The position numbers and the translations under genes are program-made. From Bacteroidota bacterium (GTDB taxonomy: Bacteria > Bacteroidota > Ignavibacteria > Tepidaquicellales > Tepidaquicellaceae), in contig JAFDZP010000001.1 in the NCBI GenBank assembly GCA_018266835.1, forward strand, positions 61,202 to 125,201: 64,000 bases of DNA. The letters are read 5' to 3'. The notes under the pieces are model-generated. The model was not told the origin of the DNA and did not search any database. It saw only the letters and a program-made list of their open reading frames with translations. Positions 35,524 through 44,125 of the stretch are shown piece by piece. Position 1 is the stretch's first letter. Every line of letters starts with the position of its first letter.

Positions 35524-35901
35524 TTAAATGGCTAATCTGTAGTTTAGCTGATTCTCTTCACCTCTGTGCATCATAGCATTTAGTGAGTCAAGCGAATCGC
35601 TGTATCTCAACTTTGAACTGTAATCCGCTGTGAGGCATTTGCTTACTTCTCTTTTTATATTGATAAGAGGAGTATTAAGAGGAAATGCTTTTACGATTCC
35701 GTTGCAAGAAACTGTAAAAAAGTTCTTCTTGTCATTGAAATCATATGATATCTCTTTTACTTCCGCATTAAACGCCAATTCAGAAATAAAGTTAAGGATA
35801 GCAGCTTTCCTTCTTAATTGCATAAGAAGCAGAGGATTTTGTTTTAAGTTTTTCATATTTGTTGTGTTTGTTTTCATTGATACAAATTTACACAATTCCA
35901 T
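35524..35901 (-). CDS. Unknown small protein
   Basis: Up to 125 aa from ATG 35901; the start may be internal at Met16 (MKNLKQNPLLLMQLRRK), since the first residues look unlike a folded protein. No signal peptide, no transmembrane segment, two cysteines. Predicted alpha helix (AAILNFISELAFNAE) then a strand-rich part (ISYDFNDKKNFFTVSCNGIVKA) and a helical C-terminus. A faint resemblance to the neighbouring 68-aa ORF on the same strand exists. No family recognised. Confidence 0.45.
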   Translation of the reverse strand: MELCKFVSMKTNTTNMKNLKQNPLLLMQLRRKAAILNFISELAFNAEVKEISYDFNDKKNFFTVSCNGIVKAFPLNTPLINIKREVSKCLTADYSSKLRYSDSLDSLNAMMHRGEENQLNYRLAI

Positions 35902-35954
35902 TTACCCTATATTCTCATTTCATGAGAATTTTTCCGGGACTTTCATTCCCAACA

Positions 35955-36161
35955 TTATCTGCTAAAATTATTAACAAGATAATTCAGAAAATCATTCCTC
36001 AGGTTTTCCTGCCTGTAGGATATTATCTCCCTTCCTTCTGCAAATATGACAATGCAGTCATCGGAAAGTTTATAGTTGAATTCGTACTTGACTATGTCAG
36101 TCAATATTGAGCTAAAAAAGTTCATACTACTTATAGGGCGATATATTGTTTGTTGTTCCAT
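35955..36161 (-). CDS. Unknown 68-aa protein upstream of the 125-aa ORF
   Basis: Soluble small protein: FFSSILTDIVKYEFNYKLSD, then IVIFAEGREIISY and a helical tail. The order helix, strand, strand, helix is like the 125-aa protein just downstream, and a VK-x-E-phi-x-Y segment can be aligned. A competing plus-strand ORF overlaps. Called only because the two minus ORFs are adjacent and similarly built. Confidence 0.4.
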   Translation of the reverse strand: MEQQTIYRPISSMNFFSSILTDIVKYEFNYKLSDDCIVIFAEGREIISYRQENLRNDFLNYLVNNFSR

Positions 36162-36467
36162 TACCTATTAAATTATGGTAATTATTCTTTCAACAAAAGA
36201 GAAAAATAAATACCCTAAATTATACAGGCAGAATAATTGATGTATTATATCAATGAACATTTAAAAAGAACTACGTATAATTACATCAAAGGGCGTGCCT
36301 AACTTGGAAAACGGGCTGAAATTGATGATTTTTGATTGGAAACGAACTATTTTGCAGAAATGCAAAAAAATATTTTGAAATGTATGACAAAGGAAAGATA
36401 GTACAGAAATATCGGATTTCTAAAAAAAGAAACCGGTAACTCGTTAATCGATTTGTGGAAAAATGTA
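36162..36467. other. Intergenic region, no gene seen
   Basis: Between the 68-aa ORF and the MerR gene; A/T-rich, with several short ORFs too short or without start context, no terminator, no clear repeat. Confidence 0.6.
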
Positions 36468-36926
36468 TTAGATATCCTCTAAAAGGTTATTAAGGAAGGT
36501 CTTGAGTTCCTTCAAATCACTCTTAAGCTGTTCTTTTTCCTCGTCTGACTCCGGTGTCGCATGCTGACTGGACGTGTCAAAAAGACTCAGCTCACCTTGG
36601 GCAGGGGATTTGACTGATTTAAGATTAGATGCTGCTGCTTCGCTGCGCTCGGCTTCGATAGCCTCATCGCTTGCAAAGGTTTTAAGCATTTTTTTAGCGC
36701 CTTCTACGGTGTATTTCTCATCGCGGAGGAGCTTCTTAATTTTAAGGATTAGCTGTATATCTTTGTTGGTGTATATCCTGTTTCCGGAAAGGTTTTTCGC
36801 GGGCTTTAGCTGTTCAAATTCAGTCTCCCAGTAGCGAAGCACGTACTGTTCAAGTTCGGTTATTTTAGAAACTTCACTGATTGAGTAGTAAAGCTTCTTC
36901 ATTTGAAAGTTCTTTTTGACAGCCAT
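36468..36926 (-). CDS. MerR-family transcription regulator
   Basis: 152 aa. Residues about 10-75 are the MerR winged helix-turn-helix: YYSISEVSKITELEQYVLRY, then WETEFEQLKPAK...NRIYTNKDIQLILKIKKLL. The C-terminal 75 residues are low in order, rich in Ser/Glu, ending in a coiled-coil helix (LKELKTFLNNLLEDI) that likely dimerises. No metal- or drug-binding cysteines, so the ligand is unknown; the general pattern is that of the short MerR proteins near ribosomal or housekeeping genes in Bacteroidota. It lies alone, divergent from cydA at 37.4 kb. Confidence 0.87.
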   Translation of the reverse strand: MAVKKNFQMKKLYYSISEVSKITELEQYVLRYWETEFEQLKPAKNLSGNRIYTNKDIQLILKIKKLLRDEKYTVEGAKKMLKTFASDEAIEAERSEAAASNLKSVKSPAQGELSLFDTSSQHATPESDEEKEQLKSDLKELKTFLNNLLEDI

Positions 36927-37170
36927 AAGGGTATATTTATTAATCAGTTTAATCCGGTTACTCCGGTATTAAACCTGAAACAAATTTATAAAACCCTATA
37001 CAATTTATCAAGCCCCTTAATATAACTTATATATTTTATTGCATACTAGGCTATTCTACCAAAACTTACGCAGGGGCATTTTATTTGCTTTAATCAATCT
37101 TTGTAAGTTCTTTCAGCTAAAATGTTTAGAAGGAATGATTTGAAATTTCTTATTTCGCATTGATGACTCA

Positions 37171-37294
37171 ACACAAAAACTCTAAACTCACAAAAGACAT
37201 AAAATAAAAATAGTTTTGTAAATTTATAAATCAGATAAACTTTCATCTAAATAGTTTCGTGTAATTTTGTGGCTTTGGTGTTTTCGTGGTAAAT
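37171..37294. repeat. Dispersed imperfect inverted element, copy 2, within the cydA upstream region
   Basis: ACACAAAAACTCTAAACTC at the left and TTGTGGCTTTGGTGTTTTCGTGG at the right match copy 1 (35318) in both arms. The rest of the 446-bp gap from 36927 to 37372 has no gene; a patch CAAAACTTACGCAGGGGC near 37066 recurs with small changes near 52494. Confidence 0.5.
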
Positions 37295-37372
37295 TCAACT
37301 CGCGAGAAAGGAAATCATTTGGTATTCTATTAAAATAAAATCTTCGCCATTTTTGTATAAGCTTGTAAAAAT

Positions 37373-38755
37373 ATGGATGTCGAAATTCTTGCGCGCTTAC
37401 AGTTCGCATTCACCATTTCATTCCACTATATATATCCGCCTCTTAGCATCGGCCTCGGCGTAACTATGGCAGTTATGGAAGGCCTCTATTTAAAAACAAA
37501 CAATAAAGAATACGAAATACTAACCAGGTTCTGGATTAAAATTTTTGCGCTCATTTTCGGAATAGGCGTGGCAACAGGTATTGTAATGGAGTTTGAGTTC
37601 GGCACTAACTGGGCGGCATACTCGCGTTACGTCGGAGATATCTTCGGCAGCGCTCTTGCAGCAGAGGGAATCTTTGCCTTTGCGCTGGAGTCCGGCTTTC
37701 TCGGAATACTTATTTTCGGATGGAATAAAGTCAGCCGCAAGGTACACTTTTTCTCGACGGTAATGGTGGCGCTCGGTTCAATTTTTTCAGCAATATGGAT
37801 AGTAGTTGCCAACTCATGGCAGCAGACTCCCGCAGGTTATCATATAGTCGGCGAAGGAATGCACGTCCGCGCAGAGATAACTGATTTCTGGGCAATGGTA
37901 TTCAATCCGTCATCGATGGAACGGCTCTCGCATACAATTATAGGAGCATTCCTTGCAGGCTCATTTTTAGTAATGAGCGTTCACGCATATTATATTTACA
38001 GAGGCAAGTTTGTTGAGATATCAAAGAAGGGATTTAAGGTCGCGCTTGTGATAGCGGCGCTTTCATCAATTGCGCAGTTAATTACGGGAAGTATATCAGC
38101 AGAGGGAGTTGCGAAAAATCAGCCGGCAAAGCTCGCTGCATTTGAAGGACACTTCGATAGTTTGAAAGTCGCCGATATGTTTTTATTCGGATGGGTAGAT
38201 GCAAAGAATCAGAAAGTTTACGGATTGTCAGTGCCGAACGGACTGACGTTTTTAATCAATAAGGATTTTGCTACTCCCGTAAAGGGACTGAATTACTTTC
38301 CCGAAAACGAAAGACCTCCGCAGGTGAATTTGGTTTTTCAGACGTATCATATAATGATTACGATTGGCATGATGTTAATCGGTTTATCATTCCTTGCAGT
38401 TTTTTTATGGTGGAAGAAGAAGCTCTTTGAGAAAAAATGGCTCATGCTTGTATTTATATTTTCTGTGCTGCTTCCGCAGATAGCAAATCAGATGGGCTGG
38501 TACTCGGCAGAGATCGGCAGACAGCCGTGGGTTGTGTACGGATTGCTGAGAACATCAGACGCGCTTTCAAAATCAGTAACGGCTGAGCATGTATGGTTCT
38601 CGCTAATATTGTTTACACTCGTTTATGCTCTGCTATTTGTGCTGTTCATTTATTTACTGAATAAAAAAATCCAGCACGGGCTGACAGATTTTATTGAAAA
38701 TGAGGGAGAGTATTCAAAGAGGGATAATCCAATAATCAGCAGGGAGGATTTGTGA
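37373..38755 (+). CDS. cydA: Cytochrome bd ubiquinol oxidase subunit I
   Basis: Inner-membrane haem-bearing subunit of the high-affinity bd-type terminal oxidase, oxidising quinol and reducing O2 without proton pumping. 460 aa with about nine helices. Haem ligands: H18 in [10 protein letters not shown]187 in [11 protein letters not shown]374 in NQMGWYSAE; the GRQPW motif that contacts the quinol/haem region follows. The Q loop is short. Normally cydB follows at once; here a 558-bp unrelated gene intervenes. The upstream spacer contains a dispersed repeat. Confidence 0.95.
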   Translation: MDVEILARLQFAFTISFHYIYPPLSIGLGVTMAVMEGLYLKTNNKEYEILTRFWIKIFALIFGIGVATGIVMEFEFGTNWAAYSRYVGDIFGSALAAEGIFAFALESGFLGILIFGWNKVSRKVHFFSTVMVALGSIFSAIWIVVANSWQQTPAGYHIVGEGMHVRAEITDFWAMVFNPSSMERLSHTIIGAFLAGSFLVMSVHAYYIYRGKFVEISKKGFKVALVIAALSSIAQLITGSISAEGVAKNQPAKLAAFEGHFDSLKVADMFLFGWVDAKNQKVYGLSVPNGLTFLINKDFATPVKGLNYFPENERPPQVNLVFQTYHIMITIGMMLIGLSFLAVFLWWKKKLFEKKWLMLVFIFSVLLPQIANQMGWYSAEIGRQPWVVYGLLRTSDALSKSVTAEHVWFSLILFTLVYALLFVLFIYLLNKKIQHGLTDFIENEGEYSKRDNPIISREDL

Positions 38756-39313
38756 ATGAGGATAATTGGATTGCCGATATTATTTTTATTCTTTTTTTCC
38801 AATTCATTATTTGCTCAGAAAGCAAAGCAATATTATTATTATGAAAATAAAGATGTAGGAATAACATTATCAGCTGATAAAATTTCTGCTAAGTATACTG
38901 ACTCAATTGTTTTTAAAGTAGTTTTAAAAAATATATCTGATGATGATATTCTATATTTAGAAAATGGCTATATAAGTGGAGGTGATAAGTATTCTGTATT
39001 CATTAATATCACGGCCGAATCTAATACAATTTTTGAAAAAGAAATGAAAAAGTTGGAATCGGGCGAAGAAAAAATCTATTATTTAACATTAAAAATTTCA
39101 AATTTAAAAGAGATAAGGAACTATGGTATTTTATGTGCCAATTTAAACATTCAATATATTACCGATATGAAGAGATTTAAAAAAATAAAAGATAACAAAA
39201 GAGTAAAATGGGTAAACGAAAATACAGTTGTAGTTACTACGGATATTATTAATTCAATGTCGGGATATTCTAATTTAGGAACTTTAAATATTTTGATGAG
39301 TGAATTCAAATAA
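38756..39313 (+). CDS. Exported unknown protein inserted between cydA and cydB
   Basis: 185 aa with a signal peptide (residues 1-20, ending SLFAQ). The middle looks like an Ig-like beta-sandwich (KISAKYTDSIVFKVVLKNIS...LYLENGYIS). No cofactor motif. The start codon touches the cydA stop (TGAATG) and cydB starts 11 nt after the end, so it is cotranscribed. Codon use is markedly more AT-rich than in cydA or cydB, consistent with insertion. It could be a periplasmic partner of the oxidase or a passenger. Confidence 0.8.
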   Translation: MRIIGLPILFLFFFSNSLFAQKAKQYYYYENKDVGITLSADKISAKYTDSIVFKVVLKNISDDDILYLENGYISGGDKYSVFINITAESNTIFEKEMKKLESGEEKIYYLTLKISNLKEIRNYGILCANLNIQYITDMKRFKKIKDNKRVKWVNENTVVVTTDIINSMSGYSNLGTLNILMSEFK

Positions 39314-39324
39314 TTCGAAATAAA

Positions 39325-40359
39325 ATGGAAACAATTGTCGGCATAGACTTACCAACGTGGTGGTATCTTGTAATCGGAGCGGTGTTTACTGGCTACACGA
39401 TACTTGACGGATTCGATTTAGGCGCGGGAGCAGTGCATCTGTTCTTTAATAAAGAAGAGAGCAGACGCATTGCCCTCAATGCCATCGGTCCCGTATGGGA
39501 CGGCAACGAAGTATGGCTCGTCATCGGCGGGGGAGCGTTGTTTGCAGGCTTTCCTGAAGTTTACGCATCGCTTTTCTCGGCGTTTTATATACCGTTCATG
39601 ATATTTTTAGTCGGATTAATATTCAGAGCGATATCAATTGAGTTCCGCAGCAAAGAAAAAATGAAATGGTGGAGAAATTTATGGGATAGAAGCTACAGCA
39701 TAGCAAGTATTGTAATAACGCTTCTTCTCGGAGTTTTGCTGGGTAATATAATTCAGGGAATAAAAATCGAGCAGGGATTTGTTTATCAGGGCACTTTTCT
39801 GGATTTATTAAATCCGTATGCTTTGGTAGTGGGAGTTACAACTCTATCATTATTCATGATGCACGGATGCATTTATCTTGTGATGAAAACTGAAAACAGA
39901 TTATATGCTAAGCTGACAATTATGGTAAGGAATACTACCAATGCATTTATTGTTTTGTATCTGATTCTGACAGGATATACATTGTATCACGTTCCATACA
40001 TGGCAAAGAAATTTCATGATGAGCCTGTTCTTTACATAGTGCCGTTCCTGACTATAGCCTGTGTAATCGGTTTGAAATTACTTGTAAAGCGCAGAAAATA
40101 TTTTAAAGCATTCATTCTTTCATCACTTACAGCGATGTTATTATTGATAACCGTTGCGTTGAATTTATACCCTAACGTTTTGATATCTACCATTGACCCT
40201 GCTTATACTATAAATGTTTACAACGGCGCATCATCGGCAGCATCGTTAAAGATTATGTTATTAATGGCAGCCATTGGAGTTCCTATTGTCGCAGTATATA
40301 CAACGTTTGTATTCTGGACTTTCAGAGGGAAGGTAAAGATGGATGAAACGAGTTATTGA
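39325..40359 (+). CDS. cydB: Cytochrome bd ubiquinol oxidase subunit II
   Basis: Membrane partner of CydA without haem ligands, 344 aa and about eight helices. Starts with TWWYLVIGAVFTGYTILDGFD, the conserved CydB N-terminus, followed by GPVWDGNEVWLV, LVGLIFRAISIEFRSK and VVGVTTLSLFMMHG. Full length. A MITE-like palindromic element begins 11 nt after its stop. cydDC assembly genes are not nearby. Confidence 0.95.
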   Translation: METIVGIDLPTWWYLVIGAVFTGYTILDGFDLGAGAVHLFFNKEESRRIALNAIGPVWDGNEVWLVIGGGALFAGFPEVYASLFSAFYIPFMIFLVGLIFRAISIEFRSKEKMKWWRNLWDRSYSIASIVITLLLGVLLGNIIQGIKIEQGFVYQGTFLDLLNPYALVVGVTTLSLFMMHGCIYLVMKTENRLYAKLTIMVRNTTNAFIVLYLILTGYTLYHVPYMAKKFHDEPVLYIVPFLTIACVIGLKLLVKRRKYFKAFILSSLTAMLLLITVALNLYPNVLISTIDPAYTINVYNGASSAASLKIMLLMAAIGVPIVAVYTTFVFWTFRGKVKMDETSY

Positions 40360-40369
40360 ATTTGGGAAT

Positions 40370-40525
40370 GACCCCACCCTTCCCCTCCCCTTAGCAAGGG
40401 GAGGGCTTGAGCAGGGTGTTTTTCAGTTTTTCATCTTAATGAAATCTGAGGTGGAGTTACAGGTTTAACTAATAACATCCTGTGCAAGCCCCCTCCTTTT
40501 TCTAAGGAGGGGGTAGGGGGTGGTC
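40370..40525. mobile_element. MITE-like element with two palindromic ends
   Basis: About 156 bp. Left end GACCCCACCC (40370-40379) plus palindrome CCCTCCCCTT/AAGGGGAGGG (40383-40405); right end palindrome CCCCCTCCTT/AAGGAGGGGG (40489-40513) plus GGGGGTGGTC (40516-40525). The ends are imperfect terminal inverted repeats. No ORF inside. Single-ended copies are at 34142 and 52211. No clear target duplication. Confidence 0.6.
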
Positions 40526-40543
40526 AAAAAAGTATATAAACTT

Positions 40544-41269
40544 ATGACAGTAAAAGAACATTACGATAATCACTTAGGAAATTTTTACGGCTGGATGCTG
40601 GGTGACTTTGACACTAACGAAGAAAAAATGCGAGAGTTCTTCGCAGGGCATGGGATTGCATCGCAGACGAATCAGATTGCATTGGACCTCGGCAGCGGGA
40701 ACGGCATTCAGGCAGTTGCCCTTGCAAAGCTCGGTTACAAAGTAAAGGCAGTTGATTTCAATGAGCAATTATTAAATGAGCTGAACGAACATAAAAGCCA
40801 GTACGATATTGAAGTAATAAACTGCGAGGCGATAAATTATTTAAATTCGTTAAATAAAAAATTCTCGCTTATAACTTGTATGGGAGATACGATACTCCAT
40901 CTTGAAAGCAGGGAATGGGTAAAAGAATTTATAAAGCTTTGTTATGAGAATTTAGAATCGGGTGGAAAATTAATCTTATCTTTCAGAGATTACACAACTG
41001 AATTAAAAGGGGATGCAAGATTTATTCCGGTTAAATCGGATGACACAAAAGTTATGACGTGCTTCCTGGAATACTCAGATGACTATGTAAAAGTTACTGA
41101 TTTGCTTCATGAAAAAATAAACGGTGAGTGGATGCAGTTTGTAAGCTCATATAAAAAAACAAGAGTGCTGCCTGAGGAGATAGAACAATATCTGAACGAT
41201 GCAGGATTTGAAATTGAATCGAATGAAAACTTGAACAGAATGATTTACGTTATAGCGAATCGTTTATAA
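40544..41269 (+). CDS. Class I SAM-dependent methyltransferase
   Basis: 241 aa from ATG 40544 (MTVKEHYDNHLGNFYGWML). An upstream in-frame GTG at 40520 lies inside the palindromic element and is rejected. Rossmann SAM-binding motif ALDLGSGNGIQAVALAKLG, acidic strand end VKAVDFNEQLL, the motif II/III region SLITCMGDTILHLES and LESGGKLILSFRDY. Substrate unknown; typical of the YxxN-like ubiquinone/small-molecule group. Lies between two repeat elements, so its promoter may be carried on or interrupted by them. Confidence 0.88.
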   Translation: MTVKEHYDNHLGNFYGWMLGDFDTNEEKMREFFAGHGIASQTNQIALDLGSGNGIQAVALAKLGYKVKAVDFNEQLLNELNEHKSQYDIEVINCEAINYLNSLNKKFSLITCMGDTILHLESREWVKEFIKLCYENLESGGKLILSFRDYTTELKGDARFIPVKSDDTKVMTCFLEYSDDYVKVTDLLHEKINGEWMQFVSSYKKTRVLPEEIEQYLNDAGFEIESNENLNRMIYVIANRL

Positions 41270-41291
41270 TTTATTACTACAGAAGTAATTT

Positions 41292-41391
41292 CAGTAACCC
41301 CGGCCTTCAGGCTGGGGTAGAGAATGTAGATAGAATAGCCCTTCAGGGCAAAACCTGCAAATTACTTTGACCCTAAAGGGTGGGGTTACTG
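41292..41391. mobile_element. 100-bp MITE-like element bounded by CAGTAACCCC inverted repeats
   Basis: Left end CAGTAACCCC (41292-41301), right end GGGGTTACTG (41382-41391), perfect 10-bp terminal inverted repeats. Internal short hairpins GGCCTTCAGGCT, GCCCTTCAGGGC and CCCTAAAGGG. Flanked by TTT on both sides, a possible target duplication. No coding capacity. Confidence 0.6.
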
Positions 41392-41442
41392 TTTAGTGTT
41401 TCTTAAAAATAACATCCATATAACAAATAATTTTATATCTCA

Positions 41443-42309
41443 ATGAAAACTATTTTAGTAATTTTATTTATTCTAGTTTCAGCTTCATTAATAAAATCAC
41501 AAAATATGATGTCAGACCGGACAGTTTTTGAAAATTTTGTACTGGCAATAAACTCTCACGACGTAAATGTAATCAGCAATTACTTAACCGATGACCATGT
41601 CTTTACAGATGCTACGGGACTCCATTTTGATGGTAAGGATAATTTGAAAGCAGGCTGGGAGGCATATTTTAAGATGTTTCCGGACTATAAGATTGTAATC
41701 AACAGTTTTAATGATAAAGCAACGGTATGGCTTGCAGAGGGAACGGCCGAAGGAACTTATCAGGGTATTAGTACAGTCTCCGGTGATAATCGTTTTAAAA
41801 TTCCTGCTGCATGGAAGGCAGTTATTGAAAACGGAAAAGTAAAATCATGGCAGATTTTTGCCGACACTAAAATTGTTAATGATATAATTTTCAAATACAG
41901 TTCTAAAACTTCAAATGAAGTTTCTGGCAATGAGAAGGTAACGGGATTCGGAGGAGTATTTATAAAATCCAAAGACCCTAAAGCTTTAGGCGAATGGTAC
42001 AATAAATATCTCGGAACAACTTTCGGGAAAGAATCATATATGATGTTTGAATGGAGTGAAAGAGGAAATGCAAACTCCAAGGCTAGCACAACATTCGGAA
42101 TCTTCAAAGAGAGTTCAAAATATTTTGACCCAAGCACTAAAGAGATGATGCTGAATTTCAGAGTTAAAAATCTGAAATCACTTTTAGAACGTTTAAAATC
42201 TGAGGGAGTAAATGTTATGGATAAATACGAGGAATATGATTACGGTAATTTCGGATGGATAATGGATATCGATGGAAATAAAATTGAGCTCTGGGAACCA
42301 AAAGAATAA
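41443..42309 (+). CDS. Exported NTF2-like (SnoaL) plus VOC-domain fusion protein
   Basis: 288 aa. Signal peptide (residues 1-19), then a SnoaL-like/NTF2 fold (about 25-145: FENFVLAINSHDVNVISNYL, FTDATGLHFDGKDNLKAG, AWKAVIENGKVKSWQIFAD), then a VOC/glyoxalase-like domain (about 163-288: GFGGVFIKSKDPKALGEWY, LNFRVKNLKSLLERLKSEGV, WIMDIDGNKIELWEP). The VOC part keeps the terminal Glu in IELWEP. Two small-molecule-binding folds on one exported chain is unusual. Substrate unknown. Confidence 0.82.
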   Translation: MKTILVILFILVSASLIKSQNMMSDRTVFENFVLAINSHDVNVISNYLTDDHVFTDATGLHFDGKDNLKAGWEAYFKMFPDYKIVINSFNDKATVWLAEGTAEGTYQGISTVSGDNRFKIPAAWKAVIENGKVKSWQIFADTKIVNDIIFKYSSKTSNEVSGNEKVTGFGGVFIKSKDPKALGEWYNKYLGTTFGKESYMMFEWSERGNANSKASTTFGIFKESSKYFDPSTKEMMLNFRVKNLKSLLERLKSEGVNVMDKYEEYDYGNFGWIMDIDGNKIELWEPKE

Positions 42310-42355
42310 GTTTTTCGAAACAAAGTTATTTATAAATTTTTATTTAAGATTATAT

Positions 42356-43240
42356 ATGCCGCTGGGTGAAATATTATATTACATGAAACCGATGAAGTTT
42401 GAGAGGGAAACTTCAAACTTAATAGAAGATATAGAAAAGGAAGCCTGGGAAGATATGTACGAGGCAATGCCGGAAGACTTTGCAAAAGATTTTGAATTTG
42501 ATTTTATAAAATTAAAAAATATTTCCCTTTGTTCCTGTAAAAAAATACCGTTCGGACATTTTAATGCATCTCTGGGATTGGGATATCCTAATCCCGCGAT
42601 TGAAGATGAGCTTGATTTCATATTGGAATATTATACACAAAAAAGAATTAACTCTTTTTACATTCACTGGTCGCCAAATTGCGCTCCCGCCGATTTTGAA
42701 AAAACAATGGCCGCAAAAGGACTTGCTGAAATAAGCGGATGGGACAGGATTGTGCGAGTGCCTGAAATCGTCAAAGGCAAAAAGAATAACAAGCTTGATA
42801 TTTCAATTCCTCTTAATAAAAAATATAAAATTGAAGAAGTTACAGATAAAAATTCCAAAGAATGGTCGTCGTTTATTGATGAACTTTATGGACTACCTAC
42901 ATCTCCCTGGCTGCTGAATCTTGTCGGTCGTGAAGGCTGGTATCATTATATGCTTAAAGAGGGGACTAAGATAATTGCCGTACGAACCGCAAGAATTAAA
43001 GATAATACTGCATGGCTGGGAATTGACGCTCCTGTACCGGGAATTATGGTAAATGATTTCGAGCCTGACTTTGTTCTCTCTGCAAAAATAACGGAAGATT
43101 GTATTAAAAAGGGTGTGGAAATTATCTCGACTGTGATTGAAAAACACTCAGCTATACAGGATACAAAAGCATATTATTACTGGGATAAGCTCGGCTATAA
43201 AATTGCATACTACAGAAAAAATTACAGTATTAAAAAATAG
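42356..43240 (+). CDS. GNAT-family N-acetyltransferase-like protein, tandem fold
   Basis: 294 aa from ATG 42356 (MPLGEILYYMKPMKF), or 285 aa from ATG 42383; an earlier in-frame start at 42272 overlaps the upstream gene. The N-terminal half matches the family pattern HFNASLGLGYPNPAIEDELD, followed by YYTQKRINSFYIHWSP; the C-terminal half has the GNAT-like KIIAVRTARIKDNTAWLGID and YYYWDKLGYKIAYYRKNY. Typical acetyl-CoA P-loop residues (Q/RxxGxG/A) are weak, so activity is uncertain. Probably modifies a small molecule. Confidence 0.72.
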   Translation: MPLGEILYYMKPMKFERETSNLIEDIEKEAWEDMYEAMPEDFAKDFEFDFIKLKNISLCSCKKIPFGHFNASLGLGYPNPAIEDELDFILEYYTQKRINSFYIHWSPNCAPADFEKTMAAKGLAEISGWDRIVRVPEIVKGKKNNKLDISIPLNKKYKIEEVTDKNSKEWSSFIDELYGLPTSPWLLNLVGREGWYHYMLKEGTKIIAVRTARIKDNTAWLGIDAPVPGIMVNDFEPDFVLSAKITEDCIKKGVEIISTVIEKHSAIQDTKAYYYWDKLGYKIAYYRKNYSIKK

Positions 43241-43339
43241 TTGGTGCAACATTTTCTGAATCACAATCGTAATAATTTTCAAAACCAATCTTACCGCTCG
43301 CACCGATTGTGAATTTATTTTAAAATAAATTAAACACAT

Positions 43340-44077
43340 TTGGATACATTACAATACAAACTCATTCAGTTACTATTTGCTTTACCGTCTTTTACATTAA
43401 TATTTTTTATATATAAGGGCATCAGGGCAGGGTTACAAAATTCAGGTTATTCAACTGAATCACAAAAGAAAATTTCGTTATATTTTTTATCAGCAGTAAC
43501 ATTATGGATTATCTTTGTAAGCGTTTTATCATTAAAAGGATTTTTCCTTGACTTCTCGACAACTCCACCTAAAATATTTATAGTTTTAATAATACCTTTA
43601 ATCACTACAATTTATTTTCTGATTTCAAAAAGAACCAATAAAATTTTAACTGCTGTTCCTGAGGAATGGCTTATTTATATTCAGTCATTCAGAATTATTG
43701 TAGAGATTTTATTGTGGATGCTTTTGCTGAACAATCTTTTACCTGTGCAGATGTCATTTGAAGGAAGGAACTTTGATATTATTGCGGGACTTACAGCTCC
43801 CGTTATTGCATACTTCTGTTATACAAAGAAAAAATGGAGCAGCACTGTTGCATTGGTATGGAATTTTATAGGATTGGCTTTGCTGCTTAACATAGTTATC
43901 ATTGCGATACTTTCAATGCCGACTAAGTTAAGAGTATTTATGAACGAACCTTCGAATACAATTGTAGCGAATTTCCCGATTATATTTCTGCCCGCTATAT
44001 TAGTCCCCGTTGCTTACGCTATTCATCTGTTTTCGATAAAGCAGATTTTATTGAAGAGAAAGGGCGTTGTGAGTTAA
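43340..44077 (+). CDS. Polytopic membrane protein, unknown
   Basis: 245 aa, TTG start, with about seven hydrophobic helices spread over the whole length and no large loops. No enzyme motif. The general composition (YFLSAVTLWIIFVSVLSLKG; AIPFLPAILVPVAYAIHLFS-like C-terminal helices) is like Bacteroidota membrane proteins of unknown function. A repeat-like A/T spacer (ATTATTAATTATTCATTACTAATTATTAAT type) follows before queD. Confidence 0.7.
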   Translation: MDTLQYKLIQLLFALPSFTLIFFIYKGIRAGLQNSGYSTESQKKISLYFLSAVTLWIIFVSVLSLKGFFLDFSTTPPKIFIVLIIPLITTIYFLISKRTNKILTAVPEEWLIYIQSFRIIVEILLWMLLLNNLLPVQMSFEGRNFDIIAGLTAPVIAYFCYTKKKWSSTVALVWNFIGLALLLNIVIIAILSMPTKLRVFMNEPSNTIVANFPIIFLPAILVPVAYAIHLFSIKQILLKRKGVVS

Positions 44078-44125
44078 TGGTAGCAAATTTATTATTAATT
44101 ATTCATTACTAATTATTAATTGGCT

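Noticed and set aside
35859..36110. Plus-strand 83-codon ORF
   Set aside because: Overlaps both small minus-strand ORFs and has a composition typical of antisense frames.
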